Numbered from the stretch's first letter, positions 7,734-15,085 are shown. The stretch is 22,302 nucleotides of DNA from JAYUKV01 sp043764135 (GCA_043764135.1 JAYUKV010000005.1:1-22302), one strand, 5' to 3'. Numbers and translations are program-made. Notes: generated by a model not told the origin, from the letters alone.

Positions 7734-8454
7734 AGTTTTCAATATTTCGTGGACTCCAAAAAAATAGATTAAATTTTTGCTCACCTTTTAGGGTGCTTTT
7801 TTGTAAGCTATATTTGCTTCTTTCTTTGATTCTTTCAATAACCTTGAGCTTAGCCTTGCTCGTCGTCAAATCTCTATTAACATAAGACAACGCCCCAATG
7901 AGAATATCTGTTATTTGCATTATTTCCACCTCATGAGATCTTACCAGTTGAACCTGTTTGATTATACTTTTATCAAAATCATACAATGAATTGCATAATA
8001 CATCATGGAGTTTTTTGATTCTTTCCCCTCCATTGGTATCTTTAATATCTACAAATATGTTGTACTTATATCTTGGATCAATAATGCTAAGTAATTGCCA
8101 ATACATCTTGTAATACCACTCATTTGAGCTTTGATTGAATTTTGTGTGATCAAGTTTATCTCTATTTTTAACTACCAATCCACGAAATACAAAATCATTA
8201 TTATCAAAAAAATAATCAATTATATCAAGATAAAGAGCAACTGAAGCAGGGGATAATTTTGTCCATTTAAGTTCTTGAGTTGGTTTTATTCCATGTTTGA
8301 TTTTTATCTCCCGAATCCTTGCAAATATCTCATCTTTCTTTAGAAAAGGAACCTCTACACCACCAAGAACCATAATTGTTTTGTTGATTCCATTAAGTGA
8401 ATTATCATTATCTAAGTGGCAACTTTCATCGCAATAAAAATTATATTTAGTCAT
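7723..8454 (-). CDS. DUF3800 family protein (predicted RNase H-like fold)
   Basis: A 243-aa DUF3800 protein. This family is predicted to have an RNase H-like fold with acidic catalytic residues and is frequent in defence islands and mobile elements. Visible landmarks are the N-terminal strand YNFYCDES (Asp 9, Glu 10), ELKW (61-64), the strand FVDIKDT (134-140, two Asp) and the late EIMQITDILIGAL helix (Asp 183), which is the typical Q..D.l.GA motif. All acidic positions expected for the fold seem present. It begins 8 bases after hsdM stops and its end overlaps the next gene by 11 bases, so it is an integral part of the operon. The substrate is unknown. Confidence 0.8.
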   Translation of the reverse strand: MTKYNFYCDESCHLDNDNSLNGINKTIMVLGGVEVPFLKKDEIFARIREIKIKHGIKPTQELKWTKLSPASVALYLDIIDYFFDNNDFVFRGLVVKNRDKLDHTKFNQSSNEWYYKMYWQLLSIIDPRYKYNIFVDIKDTNGGERIKKLHDVLCNSLYDFDKSIIKQVQLVRSHEVEIMQITDILIGALSYVNRDLTTSKAKLKVIERIKERSKYSLQKSTLKGEQKFNLFFWSPRNIENYDC

Positions 8455-8462
8455 ATACTGGA

Positions 8463-10898
8463 TTAAATATTTGTAAGATTAAATCCCATTTTATTTAAGT
8501 GTCCTTTTACTTTTTGCTCGGCAGTTTGTAGTTCTATGAGTATTGTTGGTAAGGGTTTAGAGTATCTATTTGCAAGCTCTTTGACTCTACCTGTGAGGGT
8601 TTGGCTGATTCTGTCCATTTCACTGTGAATTGATTTTTGGAGGAATGTCATCCACTTGTCTTTAATTACAAGAACTTGAATCTCTTCAATAGTTAGGGTT
8701 GGATATTTGGCAATGACATTGGTTTCTAGCTCTTTGTTTAGGATTTTGAGATTAGCTGTGAGGGTTGCTTCTTTTTCTACTAAATCAAGGTAGCTTTGGC
8801 AAATTGCAATTTCTTTTTTGAGTTCATCCGTTTGGGGTTTTTCACCTTTTTTTGTTTTGAGTATTTTGGTAACTTCAGCTTTGTTGATTTTATCTAAGTC
8901 TTCCCAGATTCCACCCTCTACTCCGTGTTCTTCTTCTAGTTCAGTTTTGAGTGTTTGAAGTTCTTCTTTTTGAGTTAGCAAAGCATCAATTGCGTTTTGT
9001 TCATCTTGGTAATACTTGGCAACAACAAGCCCAGTTGGGATAATTCTACCCTCAAGCCCTGCTAGACCTTCTTTATCTTTTTTGACATTTTTGACGTTGA
9101 TAGTAGTTATTCTAGTCAGCTCGTTACCTGACTCCCAGCCACCAGTTGCAATTACATAAATATCATCTTGCATTGTCTCGCTCCAATAACTCATTAGATG
9201 CTGGTAAACATCATATTGATCCAATAACTCAGACTTATCAAAACTATGTAGGAGCGACTCAGAGATATTATGAATCACTTTTTTTGGTTTACAACCTTTT
9301 GATAATCCTTTTAGACTTGCTGTTGTATCAGTTCGCCATTTTGCGAACACCTTGTTGACACCCTCGCCATAACTTACAAATTCTTGATTCTCAAAAATCG
9401 CTGTTTTTATGTTATCTTGATCAAGTAATAACTCGGAGTAACTATTGATAGGCTTCGTAAATAATTTGGATTCTAGTTTTGGGCATACCTTCCAGTAGTT
9501 TACTAATTTCTCAATATCAACTTCTGGAATACCACCGCTTAGATGAGCATGTAAGTCTTGTATATCTTCGGGCTCTTGAGTGTCTATATACCTTGGAATA
9601 TTCAGGTTATAATCATTCTTAGCAATTTCATCAAGGCTTACCATACGACTATATTTCTCAGTCTCTATTTGGTTATTAAAAACATCTACAATTTTGTGGA
9701 TATCCTGATCTCGGAGGCGATTTTTGTTACCATCCTTAACAAAACTCTTTGAGGCGTCAATCATAAATATACCTTTACGGGTGTGTGCATTTTCTTTATC
9801 AATTAAGATAATACAAGCCGGGATACCAGTTCCGTAGAATAGATTTGCTGGTACTCCAATAATACCTTTAATTAGCCCTTTACTAATAATATTTTTACGA
9901 ATAACTGCCTCACTATTACCACGGAATAAAACACCATGTGGCAGGATTATAGCACCTTTACCCTTAGAGTTAAGTGATTTGATAATATGAAGGAGAAAAG
10001 CATAGTCCCCATTCTTGTCTGGTGGAGTGCCGTAACCATCGAACCTATTGTATTGATCACTATCTACTGACACGCCACTTGTCCAATTCTTAAGGCTAAA
10101 TGGTGGATTAGCTACACAATAATCAAAGGTTTTAAGACCTTCACTAGTTGTCCAGTGCGGAGTTGAGAGTGTGTTATCAGACCATATTTCTGCTGTTGGA
10201 TTATCATGCAAAATCATATTCATCCTAGCAAGTCCTGCAGTAGTTGTTTCTTTTTCTTGTCCGTAAAGCGTGATATTTTTTTCAGCTTCATAACTTAGCT
10301 TGAGTAATAGAGAACCTGATCCACAAGTAGGATCGTAGGCTGTGGTTTTACCCGTTGAGTTGGAGCTATTTATTCCAATAATTTTGGACAGTACCTTACT
10401 TACCTCTGATGGTGTGTAGAATTGCCCTTTACTTTTACCGCTTTCTGTAGCAAAATTTCGCATTAAATACTCATAAGCATCTCCCAGTATATCGTCCCCT
10501 TCGGCTTTGTTATTACTAAAATCCAATTCAGGTTTGTTAAACACACCAATCAACTTGGACAATGTATCAACCATATCTTTATCTTTACCTAATTTGTCAG
10601 AATCATTGAAGTCAGGAAAATCTGATAATTTGTTGGCTTCTTTGATTGGGTTTAAGATTTGTTTGTTAATTTTGTCTCCTATTTCTTTGTCACCAATTAG
10701 AGCTACCATATCTTGGAAACTAGCACCTTCTGGAATTGTTATCTGTGCATAATCTAAACCTGCGTATTTATCGCTAATGTATTTAACGAAGAGTAAAACA
10801 AGGACATAATCTTTGTATTGACTGGCATCCATCCCTCCACGAAGTGCATCGCAACTTGCCCATAGGGTACTGTATAATTCTGATTTTTTAATTGACAT
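8463..10898 (-). CDS. hsdM: type I restriction-modification methyltransferase subunit HsdM
   Basis: The N6-adenine DNA methyltransferase subunit of the type I system; with HsdS it methylates host DNA. The N-terminal HsdM_N helical domain covers about residues 1-140. GQFYTP (158-163) leads into the SAM-binding motif DPTCGSGS (189-196), and the catalytic motif NPPF is at 264-267. At 811 aa it is much longer than the ~500-aa classical HsdM. The extra C-terminal ~330 residues contain a charged, probably coiled-coil segment (about 635-760, with QKEELQTLKTELEEEHG), as in other long HsdM proteins. It begins 12 bases after the recombinase gene stops and is followed after 8 bases by DUF3800. No strong Shine-Dalgarno. 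Confidence 0.96.
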   Translation of the reverse strand: MSIKKSELYSTLWASCDALRGGMDASQYKDYVLVLLFVKYISDKYAGLDYAQITIPEGASFQDMVALIGDKEIGDKINKQILNPIKEANKLSDFPDFNDSDKLGKDKDMVDTLSKLIGVFNKPELDFSNNKAEGDDILGDAYEYLMRNFATESGKSKGQFYTPSEVSKVLSKIIGINSSNSTGKTTAYDPTCGSGSLLLKLSYEAEKNITLYGQEKETTTAGLARMNMILHDNPTAEIWSDNTLSTPHWTTSEGLKTFDYCVANPPFSLKNWTSGVSVDSDQYNRFDGYGTPPDKNGDYAFLLHIIKSLNSKGKGAIILPHGVLFRGNSEAVIRKNIISKGLIKGIIGVPANLFYGTGIPACIILIDKENAHTRKGIFMIDASKSFVKDGNKNRLRDQDIHKIVDVFNNQIETEKYSRMVSLDEIAKNDYNLNIPRYIDTQEPEDIQDLHAHLSGGIPEVDIEKLVNYWKVCPKLESKLFTKPINSYSELLLDQDNIKTAIFENQEFVSYGEGVNKVFAKWRTDTTASLKGLSKGCKPKKVIHNISESLLHSFDKSELLDQYDVYQHLMSYWSETMQDDIYVIATGGWESGNELTRITTINVKNVKKDKEGLAGLEGRIIPTGLVVAKYYQDEQNAIDALLTQKEELQTLKTELEEEHGVEGGIWEDLDKINKAEVTKILKTKKGEKPQTDELKKEIAICQSYLDLVEKEATLTANLKILNKELETNVIAKYPTLTIEEIQVLVIKDKWMTFLQKSIHSEMDRISQTLTGRVKELANRYSKPLPTILIELQTAEQKVKGHLNKMGFNLTNI

Positions 10899-10910
10899 AT
10901 TGTTAAAATA

Positions 10911-11480
10911 TTAAGCATTTAATTTTTTTTTATCCTCATTTAAAATAGTATATATCGTCTGTTTACTAATCTTAAATGTCTCCGCGATTGTAGATAATGG
11001 TATAGTCTTATCAGCATGCATTTTTCTGACAAGTTCTTTTTGTTCTGGGGTACAAAGTGGCGGTCTGCCTCCTACTCTTCCCCTTGCTCTACCTGGTCTT
11101 AGACCTGCTTGTGTTCGTTCCACTATCAAATTTCTTTCAAATTCTGCCAATGCTCCAAACACTTGAAAAACTAGGTTTCCTGTTGAGGTTGTGGTGTCAA
11201 TTTCCTCGGTTATGGATTTAAAACCAATTCCTTTTGATTTCCATTCGTCCATTGTCTTGATCAAGTCTCTTAGTCCTCTTCCCATCGTATCTAACTTCCA
11301 AACAATTACATTATCACCTTTTCTTAATATTTTTTTGAGTTCATTTAATTGTTGCCTATCAAACTTGGTTCCTGTGATTCTATCCTTAAAGATTTTATCA
11401 CATCCTGTAGCTTTTAGGGCATCAATTTCTAAATCTAAATTCTGGTCTACGGTTGAAACTCGTGCGTATCCTATATTAAT
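10911..11480 (-). CDS. serine recombinase (resolvase family), apparent ATT start, lacks a catalytic Arg
   Basis: A small serine recombinase, 189 aa from the natural start, close to the ~183 aa of Tn3/gamma-delta resolvase. The catalytic Ser lies in IGYARVST (Arg 7, Ser 9). The C-terminal Hin-like helix-turn-helix is clear (GGRPPLCTPEQ, then STIAETFKISKQTIYTIL). Homology demands a start at INIGYARVST, where the codon is ATT (11478-11480); no ATG, GTG or TTG lies between the upstream stop (11487-11489) and this point. The next ATG, at 11285, would remove the catalytic Ser. The conserved KLDRLGR motif reads KLDTMGR: the Arg equivalent to Arg 68 of gamma-delta resolvase is Thr (codon ACG). Poor initiation plus a lost catalytic residue suggest an inactive enzyme, although the frame is intact. 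It lies between an unknown gene and hsdM. Confidence 0.85.
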   Translation of the reverse strand: MNIGYARVSTVDQNLDLEIDALKATGCDKIFKDRITGTKFDRQQLNELKKILRKGDNVIVWKLDTMGRGLRDLIKTMDEWKSKGIGFKSITEEIDTTTSTGNLVFQVFGALAEFERNLIVERTQAGLRPGRARGRVGGRPPLCTPEQKELVRKMHADKTIPLSTIAETFKISKQTIYTILNEDKKKLNA

Positions 11481-11486
11481 ATTAAA

Positions 11487-11861
11487 TTATTTATCAGTAA
11501 TGTCTGTTTGATCTAACTCTGCATCATCGTCCATTGAATTATCCTTGAACTTGAGAGTATTATAAGTTGTTTCCCAATAAAAATTTTCAAAGGTAAAATC
11601 ATTGTTAATATCAATATTAAAGTAGTATTCATCGTATTTTTTGTCTTTTTTAGATTTAAGAAAATTTTGTTGTATCATATTTGCTATGGTTTCAGCTTCC
11701 CATTTTTCATAATAACTCCTTTCATGGATAATTTTCCAAATACTGTGATTGGTTTTATGTCTTAGTTGAGCTGTTACAACATAATGTGGCATGAGTGATA
11801 GTTCATGCAAGCTATCTTTTATATTGTTAAACGGATCTATTGAATTTGGCTTTTCTTTCAT
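11487..11861 (-). CDS. hypothetical protein, 124 aa, acidic C-terminus
   Basis: Not recognised. The ATG at 11861 is 7 bases after the stop of the DUF1016 gene. An upstream in-frame TTG (11879) would overlap that gene, but the ATG is preferred. The first half has aromatic and basic residues (HYVVTAQLRHKTNHSIWKII, YEKWEAETIANMIQQNFLK), the middle alternates Tyr/Phe with Asp/Asn (DEYYFNIDINNDFTFENFYW), and the tail is acidic (SMDDDAELDQTDITDK). There is no signal peptide or membrane segment. It is in the same operon as the DUF1016 remnant and the recombinase. An acidic partner of a nuclease or DNA-binding protein is possible but unproven. Confidence 0.7.
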   Translation of the reverse strand: MKEKPNSIDPFNNIKDSLHELSLMPHYVVTAQLRHKTNHSIWKIIHERSYYEKWEAETIANMIQQNFLKSKKDKKYDEYYFNIDINNDFTFENFYWETTYNTLKFKDNSMDDDAELDQTDITDK

Positions 11862-11868
11862 ATAATTT

Positions 11869-12513
11869 CTATTCTTCAAATCCTTCTACAGATTCAATTA
11901 TTTCTTGTTTACTTGGTAAATATTTTGCTATTTGCTCTGTTAAAGTCTTATAACTGTAAGTTGCAACTCCTACTGGTACTTTTGTATTTTGTAAGGCAAA
12001 TTCTACCATAGTTTTATCTTTTGATTTACAAATAATTATGCCAATTGATGGGTTTTCATCTTTATATTTTTTTATTCTTCTCTCTAACTCAATTCTACTC
12101 CAAAAATTTTGTGCAGCCATGGTAAGATAAAACTCTCCCGCTTTTTCATCTTCAACTCTTTCAAAAATTCTTAAATTATGGTTGAACAGTAATTCTTGTT
12201 CAAGCTGAACGAGTTTTTCATAGTTCCCATATTGTTCATAAAAAGATCTTGCTCGCCATAAATCAGAAGGTTTAATCCCTTTCATTTCTGGAAACTCTAA
12301 TTGCAAATCTTGCGACATTCGCTGAACAACACTTTTACCCCAAGTTTCAGTTTGTAACTTTTCATGTAAAATTTTACCTGTATCCCAATAAAACTGTGTA
12401 TGCTCTTTATTGATGGATTTTACAACTTTAGCCTTAGCTTCATAAATCCTATTTTTAATAGACTCAAAGGTTTGCAAATAATCCTGTGGAAGTGTTGATA
12501 AGTGATCTTTCAT
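11869..12513 (-). CDS. DUF1016 / YhcG-family protein with the nuclease core deleted
   Basis: The N-terminal DUF1016_N domain is clear: FYWDTGKILHEKLQTETWGK (41-60), then MSQDLQLEFPEMKGI and LWRARSFYEQYG. It continues to the WSRIELERRI segment (138-147) that normally ends this domain. The next residues (KDENPSIGIIICKSKDKTMV, 151-170, then EFAL) belong to the far C-terminal end of the family. The PD-(D/E)xK nuclease segment that should lie between them (the DLLFYH...ELK...PE..G region) is absent. Full-length members are about 340-375 aa; this one is 214 aa. The reading frame is intact, so the loss looks like a clean in-frame deletion near base 12070. It is the first gene of the minus-strand defence operon. 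Possibly a DNA-binding remnant. Confidence 0.8.
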   Translation of the reverse strand: MKDHLSTLPQDYLQTFESIKNRIYEAKAKVVKSINKEHTQFYWDTGKILHEKLQTETWGKSVVQRMSQDLQLEFPEMKGIKPSDLWRARSFYEQYGNYEKLVQLEQELLFNHNLRIFERVEDEKAGEFYLTMAAQNFWSRIELERRIKKYKDENPSIGIIICKSKDKTMVEFALQNTKVPVGVATYSYKTLTEQIAKYLPSKQEIIESVEGFEE

Positions 12514-12562
12514 AGCTGAATTAAAATAATTTTTAATTTTGTCTCAGTTGATTTAATACCAA

Positions 12563-12592
12563 AATCTAACATTTATTTACCAAATCTGTCAA
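12563..12592 (-). promoter_or_regulatory. candidate promoter of the defence operon
   Basis: On the minus strand TTGACA (12592-12587) is followed after 18 bases by TAGATT (12568-12563), about 50 bases before the ATG of the DUF1016 gene. The -35 is perfect and the -10 matches four of six positions. It is the only good promoter I see ahead of the ten-gene run. Confidence 0.5.
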
Positions 12593-12884
12593 AGCAAAAA
12601 TTAGTTTTTTTATATAGTATTTAGAACTGATGAATTGCGAGTTGTATCAGTTTCGATCTAGGTTTTATTTTTCTTGCATTGTTGATATTTCTAATATTTA
12701 TGGGGACAATATTTTGATTCTTTGCCGTTAAAAGCCGAATAATTGTATTTAAGAAATGGGGACAGAATAAATAAAGTTAAGATTAGTAATTAATCTTTAT
12801 ATTAAAATATACAAAGACAGACAAGAATAAATAGGTTTCCAATCTAAAAAACGGTGTTTTTTTGAACTTAGATGATTAAAAGGA

Positions 12885-12911
12885 AAACCCAGATCTCAAG
12901 GATCTGGGTTT
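12885..12911 (-). terminator. intrinsic terminator of the two-gene unit at 12929-13553
   Basis: AAACCCAGATC (12885-12895) pairs perfectly with GATCTGGGTTT (12901-12911), an 11-bp stem with a 5-base loop. On the minus strand it lies 17 bases after the stop at 12929 and is followed by a T-rich tail (TCCTTTT). Confidence 0.8.
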
Positions 12912-12928
12912 AAATTGATTCTTCACTA

Positions 12929-13144
12929 CTAATTAGGGTTATGTTTAGCCTTAATCTCAGCTAAGAGCTGTAATTCAGAAGGAGAGTACTCTTTAGGAGT
13001 TGCTCTACTAGATGAGCGTCTCAATGCTGATGTTCTCAATCCTTGTTGATATTTCTCTTCAACTTGTTTAAGAGTATCGGAGTAATACCAACCTCCAGCT
13101 TTATAAAAAACGGAACGGACACCTAACTTAGTTATCTGCAACAT
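12929..13144 (-). CDS. small hypothetical protein, 71 aa
   Basis: Not recognised. The frame is open from 13186, but the ATG at 13144, which overlaps the end of the upstream gene by 17 bases, is the natural start. The protein begins MLQITKLGVRSVFYKAGGWY. It then has a charged, possibly helical stretch (TLKQVEEKYQQGLRTS), an Arg/Ser-rich patch (ALRRSSSRATP) and the tail ELQLLAEIKAKHNPN. There is no membrane segment. It is the second gene of a two-gene unit with a promoter at 13595-13623 and a terminator at 12885-12911. Confidence 0.6.
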   Translation of the reverse strand: MLQITKLGVRSVFYKAGGWYYSDTLKQVEEKYQQGLRTSALRRSSSRATPKEYSPSELQLLAEIKAKHNPN

Positions 13145-13553
13145 AATCAAAAAGCTCCAAGTTAATAATGATCTGGGCAGATTCAAGTATAGCTACATAT
13201 ATCGCTTCTTGTCCAAAAATGTCAAGAAATTCAGCAGCAAAATCACAGACTCTTTGCAAGGTTGTATCGAAAAGGATAATCATTTCTGATTCTTCATGAG
13301 TCACCTCGTATGGTTCGATTACTGATGTCCACATCCCTTTTACAGGTACCCTTGTATACCCAGCAAAATGTTTTTGAGTAATAAAATATGCATCAAGCAT
13401 ATCGCTATCAATTACACGGATCCGTTCCAGCCTTTTATCCTCATCATTTTGAGGAATATTTTTACCAATATAAACATTAAATGAACGTGGTTCATCCAAT
13501 GGAATACCATTAATTGCCCGAACACTTTGTGCTTTGAGGTTAAAACCTGCCAT
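13128..13553 (-). CDS. hypothetical protein, 141 aa, weakly DUF3574-like
   Basis: The open frame extends to a TTG at 13616, but a consensus promoter (13595-13623) lies over that stretch. The ATG at 13553 has a good Shine-Dalgarno (GGAG, 5-base spacer), so I choose 13553. The layout is FNVYIGKNIP (25-34), then FAGYTRVPVKGMWTS (about 64-78), then EESEMIILFD, with an acidic C-terminal end. It resembles DUF3574, which has an early strand, a GlT...GqW motif and a late E-S-k segment, but I cannot confirm this. Soluble, no signal peptide. It overlaps the next gene by 17 bases. Function unknown. Confidence 0.65.
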   Translation of the reverse strand: MAGFNLKAQSVRAINGIPLDEPRSFNVYIGKNIPQNDEDKRLERIRVIDSDMLDAYFITQKHFAGYTRVPVKGMWTSVIEPYEVTHEESEMIILFDTTLQRVCDFAAEFLDIFGQEAIYVAILESAQIIINLELFDYVADN

Positions 13554-13594
13554 GGATTCTCCGTAAGGTGTGGAAAGAGGTTGCCTTACCTCAC

Positions 13595-13623
13595 AATTTA
13601 CGATATTTTTAGACAAATGTCAA
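13595..13623 (-). promoter_or_regulatory. promoter of the two-gene unit
   Basis: On the minus strand a perfect TTGACA (13623-13618) is followed after 17 bases by TAAATT (13600-13595), about 42 bases before the ATG at 13553. The spacing and the following Shine-Dalgarno support it. Confidence 0.75.
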
Positions 13624-13717
13624 CAATTATGACTTGTTTAAAAAAGATAATTACAACTATTAAATATATAGAATATAAAATATCCAAGAAGTGTATTATC
13701 ATGTAGGAAATTGAAAA

Positions 13718-13894
13718 TTAAACCATCTCATAAACTCCAATTAACTCTTGAACTCTAAAATAAAATCCTGATCCGCACAAATCCATTTTACTTGTTTTAT
13801 CACTCTTCAAATAATCAACAACTTTCAAAATACTTTTTTCTCTTGCTTTTTTGTATAATGAACCGGAGGAGGAGTGACCTAGAAAATTGACCAT
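13718..13894 (-). CDS. possible small protein, 58 aa
   Basis: An ATG at 13894 (with an in-frame TTG three codons earlier) opens 58 residues beginning MVNFLGHSSSGSLYKKAREK and ending CGSGFYFRVQELIGVYEMV at TAA 13718. It is basic and partly helical, with no family recognised and only a weak Shine-Dalgarno. Support comes from a second, truncated copy of its 3' end at 14178-14250, where the frame ends IYFKVRALMGFSEIVK. Related frames at two sites argue that this was a real coding sequence, though possibly decayed. Confidence 0.4.
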   Translation of the reverse strand: MVNFLGHSSSGSLYKKAREKSILKVVDYLKSDKTSKMDLCGSGFYFRVQELIGVYEMV

Positions 13895-13949
13895 TTTAGC
13901 CAATCTGTAGTATTACTCAATCAAGTCTTAGAGTTTGAGGTTTAAAACA

Positions 13950-14138
13950 ATGGAGACAACAATCGATCCGAAAGTACAACGAAGACTTGAAACTTTTGCC
14001 AGATTTAAAGCTAATTTTGAAAAGGGTGAAATTACCGCTTAAGAACTTCAAGTATGGAAAGATTGTATTTGGCCATCAAAAGAAGGTCAGAAACGATCGA
14101 ATCAGTTAATTCGTGATTATTACGTTGGTAATAAGTGA
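13950..14138 (+). pseudogene. small gene (62 codons) interrupted by one in-frame TAA
   Basis: An ATG at 13950 with GAGG (13937-13940, 9-base spacer) starts METTIDPKVQRRLETFARFK and continues to GEITA. It then meets TAA (14040-14042) and reads on in the same frame as ELQVWKDCIWPSKEGQKRSN to YYVGNK and TGA (14136-14138). A strong terminator follows 7 bases later. The stop splits what reads naturally as GEITA(E/Q)ELQVWKD, so it looks like a single-base nonsense change of GAA or CAA. No family recognised; the product would be a small, basic, mostly helical protein. Either a recent pseudogene or a readthrough product. Confidence 0.6.
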
Positions 14139-14145
14139 GCTATAC

Positions 14146-14173
14146 GAGCCAGTAAAATCTGGCTCATTTTTTT
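14146..14173 (+). terminator. intrinsic terminator
   Basis: GAGCCAG (14146-14152) pairs with CTGGCTC (14159-14165) around a 6-base loop and is followed by seven T residues (14167-14173). It ends the small interrupted gene at 13950-14138. Confidence 0.85.
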
Positions 14174-14177
14174 ATTT

Positions 14178-14250
14178 AACAATCTCACTAAATCCCATTA
14201 ATGCTCTAACTTTGAAATAAATTTGTGCTGTGAAAAATACTAAACTATTG
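14178..14250 (-). pseudogene. remnant of a paralogue of the 13718-13894 ORF
   Basis: On the minus strand an open frame without any start codon reads INSLVFFTAQIYFKVRAL and then MGFSEIVK before TAA. Its last ~15 residues match the end of the 13718-13894 ORF (FYFRVQELIGVYEMV), and about 34 of 48 bases agree without gaps. Only the 3' end remains. It overlaps the region just upstream of the laccase-domain gene. Confidence 0.4.
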
Positions 14251-14281
14251 ATTTAAAATCATAATTCGTTTAAACCAAAAT

Positions 14282-15064
14282 ATGATTTTACATTCTTCAA
14301 AACTTTTTGAAAAATTCGGCTATAATGTTGGTACAACGGATAAAGAACTAGATTTTAAAAGATTTGGTGATCACTTCCAATCAAGTGTAGAAAGTTTAAC
14401 TAAATACTTACATGCCCTACCCAGTCAGTATTTAGCTGTAAAACAAATACATAGCAATATTATTCTTGAACAACCATATATAACTTCATCCACAACTGAA
14501 GGAGATGGGATAATTCTTAAAAGAAGTAATATGATTGGGGTTATAAAAACAGCTGATTGTCTACCTATTGTAATCTGCGATCCAACCTTGGATGTAACAA
14601 TTCTTATTCATGTTGGTAGAAAAGGAGCAAGAGATGGAATTGTTGATAATGCAATAAAACTATTCAAGTCATGCTATAACTCGGATATTTCAGATTTAAT
14701 TGTCTATCTTGGACCTTGTTTATACTTCGATGATCATATTGTCTTTGAAGAGGAGAAAGACGGATTTGATCTTAAGTATTATCGTGCTTTACCTCCTGGA
14801 GTACATATTATTAATAATCAACAGTTGTATGATGAATATATTACATCTAGAAATGTTACAGAAGAAGATATGAAGCAGAAAAATAGTGGATACTTCGATC
14901 TTAAATCTTTTGCTGTAGATAAACTATTGGAATTTGGAATTATAGAGTCTAATATTGATGATTGTAATATTAATACATTTACAAATCTGAATTGTCATAG
15001 TTACAGAAGAGACTACCCTTCTAATGGGCTATCAGCAACATTTGCACAAAAAATTACTACCTAA
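14282..15064 (+). CDS. pgeF: laccase-domain protein, PgeF/YfiH family
   Basis: A 260-aa member of the YfiH/PgeF (Cu-oxidase_4, LACC1-like) family, also annotated as polyphenol oxidase. Members have been described as a peptidoglycan-editing factor and as purine-nucleoside-cleaving enzymes. The metal-site triad is visible with family spacing: His 57 in QIHS, Cys 93 in TADCLPIVICD, and His 110 in IHVGRKGARDG. Other landmarks are EGDGIILK (73-80), LGPCLYFDDHIVF (143-155) and the C-terminal NCHSYRRD..SNGLSA. The usual HAGWRG is altered to HVGRKG, losing the Trp. Start at ATG 14282 without a clear Shine-Dalgarno; a 9-bp inverted repeat (14254-14262 with 14282-14290) could mask the start. Converges with the glycosyltransferase gene. 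Confidence 0.88.
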   Translation: MILHSSKLFEKFGYNVGTTDKELDFKRFGDHFQSSVESLTKYLHALPSQYLAVKQIHSNIILEQPYITSSTTEGDGIILKRSNMIGVIKTADCLPIVICDPTLDVTILIHVGRKGARDGIVDNAIKLFKSCYNSDISDLIVYLGPCLYFDDHIVFEEEKDGFDLKYYRALPPGVHIINNQQLYDEYITSRNVTEEDMKQKNSGYFDLKSFAVDKLLEFGIIESNIDDCNINTFTNLNCHSYRRDYPSNGLSATFAQKITT

Positions 15065-15085
15065 AATGGTAGTTTATTCAATAGT

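Larger units (their letters stand above)
12514..12928. other. gene-free stretch between two minus-strand units
   Basis: No coding frame is convincing on either strand. It contains the candidate operon promoter (12563-12592), two copies of ATGGGGACA (12700-12708 and 12756-12764) 56 bases apart, and the terminator at 12885-12911. The rest is AT-rich and featureless to my reading. Confidence 0.6.

Noticed and set aside
11285..11285. ATG start for the serine recombinase
   Set aside because: It would cut off the catalytic Ser and half of the fold; the frame upstream clearly encodes the family's N-terminus.
12700..12764. ATGGGGACA direct repeats as remains of an insertion sequence
   Set aside because: Only two 9-base copies, no inverted ends and no transposase fragment; too little to call a mobile element.
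13554..13616. TTG start at 13616 for the 141-aa protein
   Set aside because: The promoter -10 and -35 boxes overlap this stretch and a better Shine-Dalgarno precedes ATG 13553.
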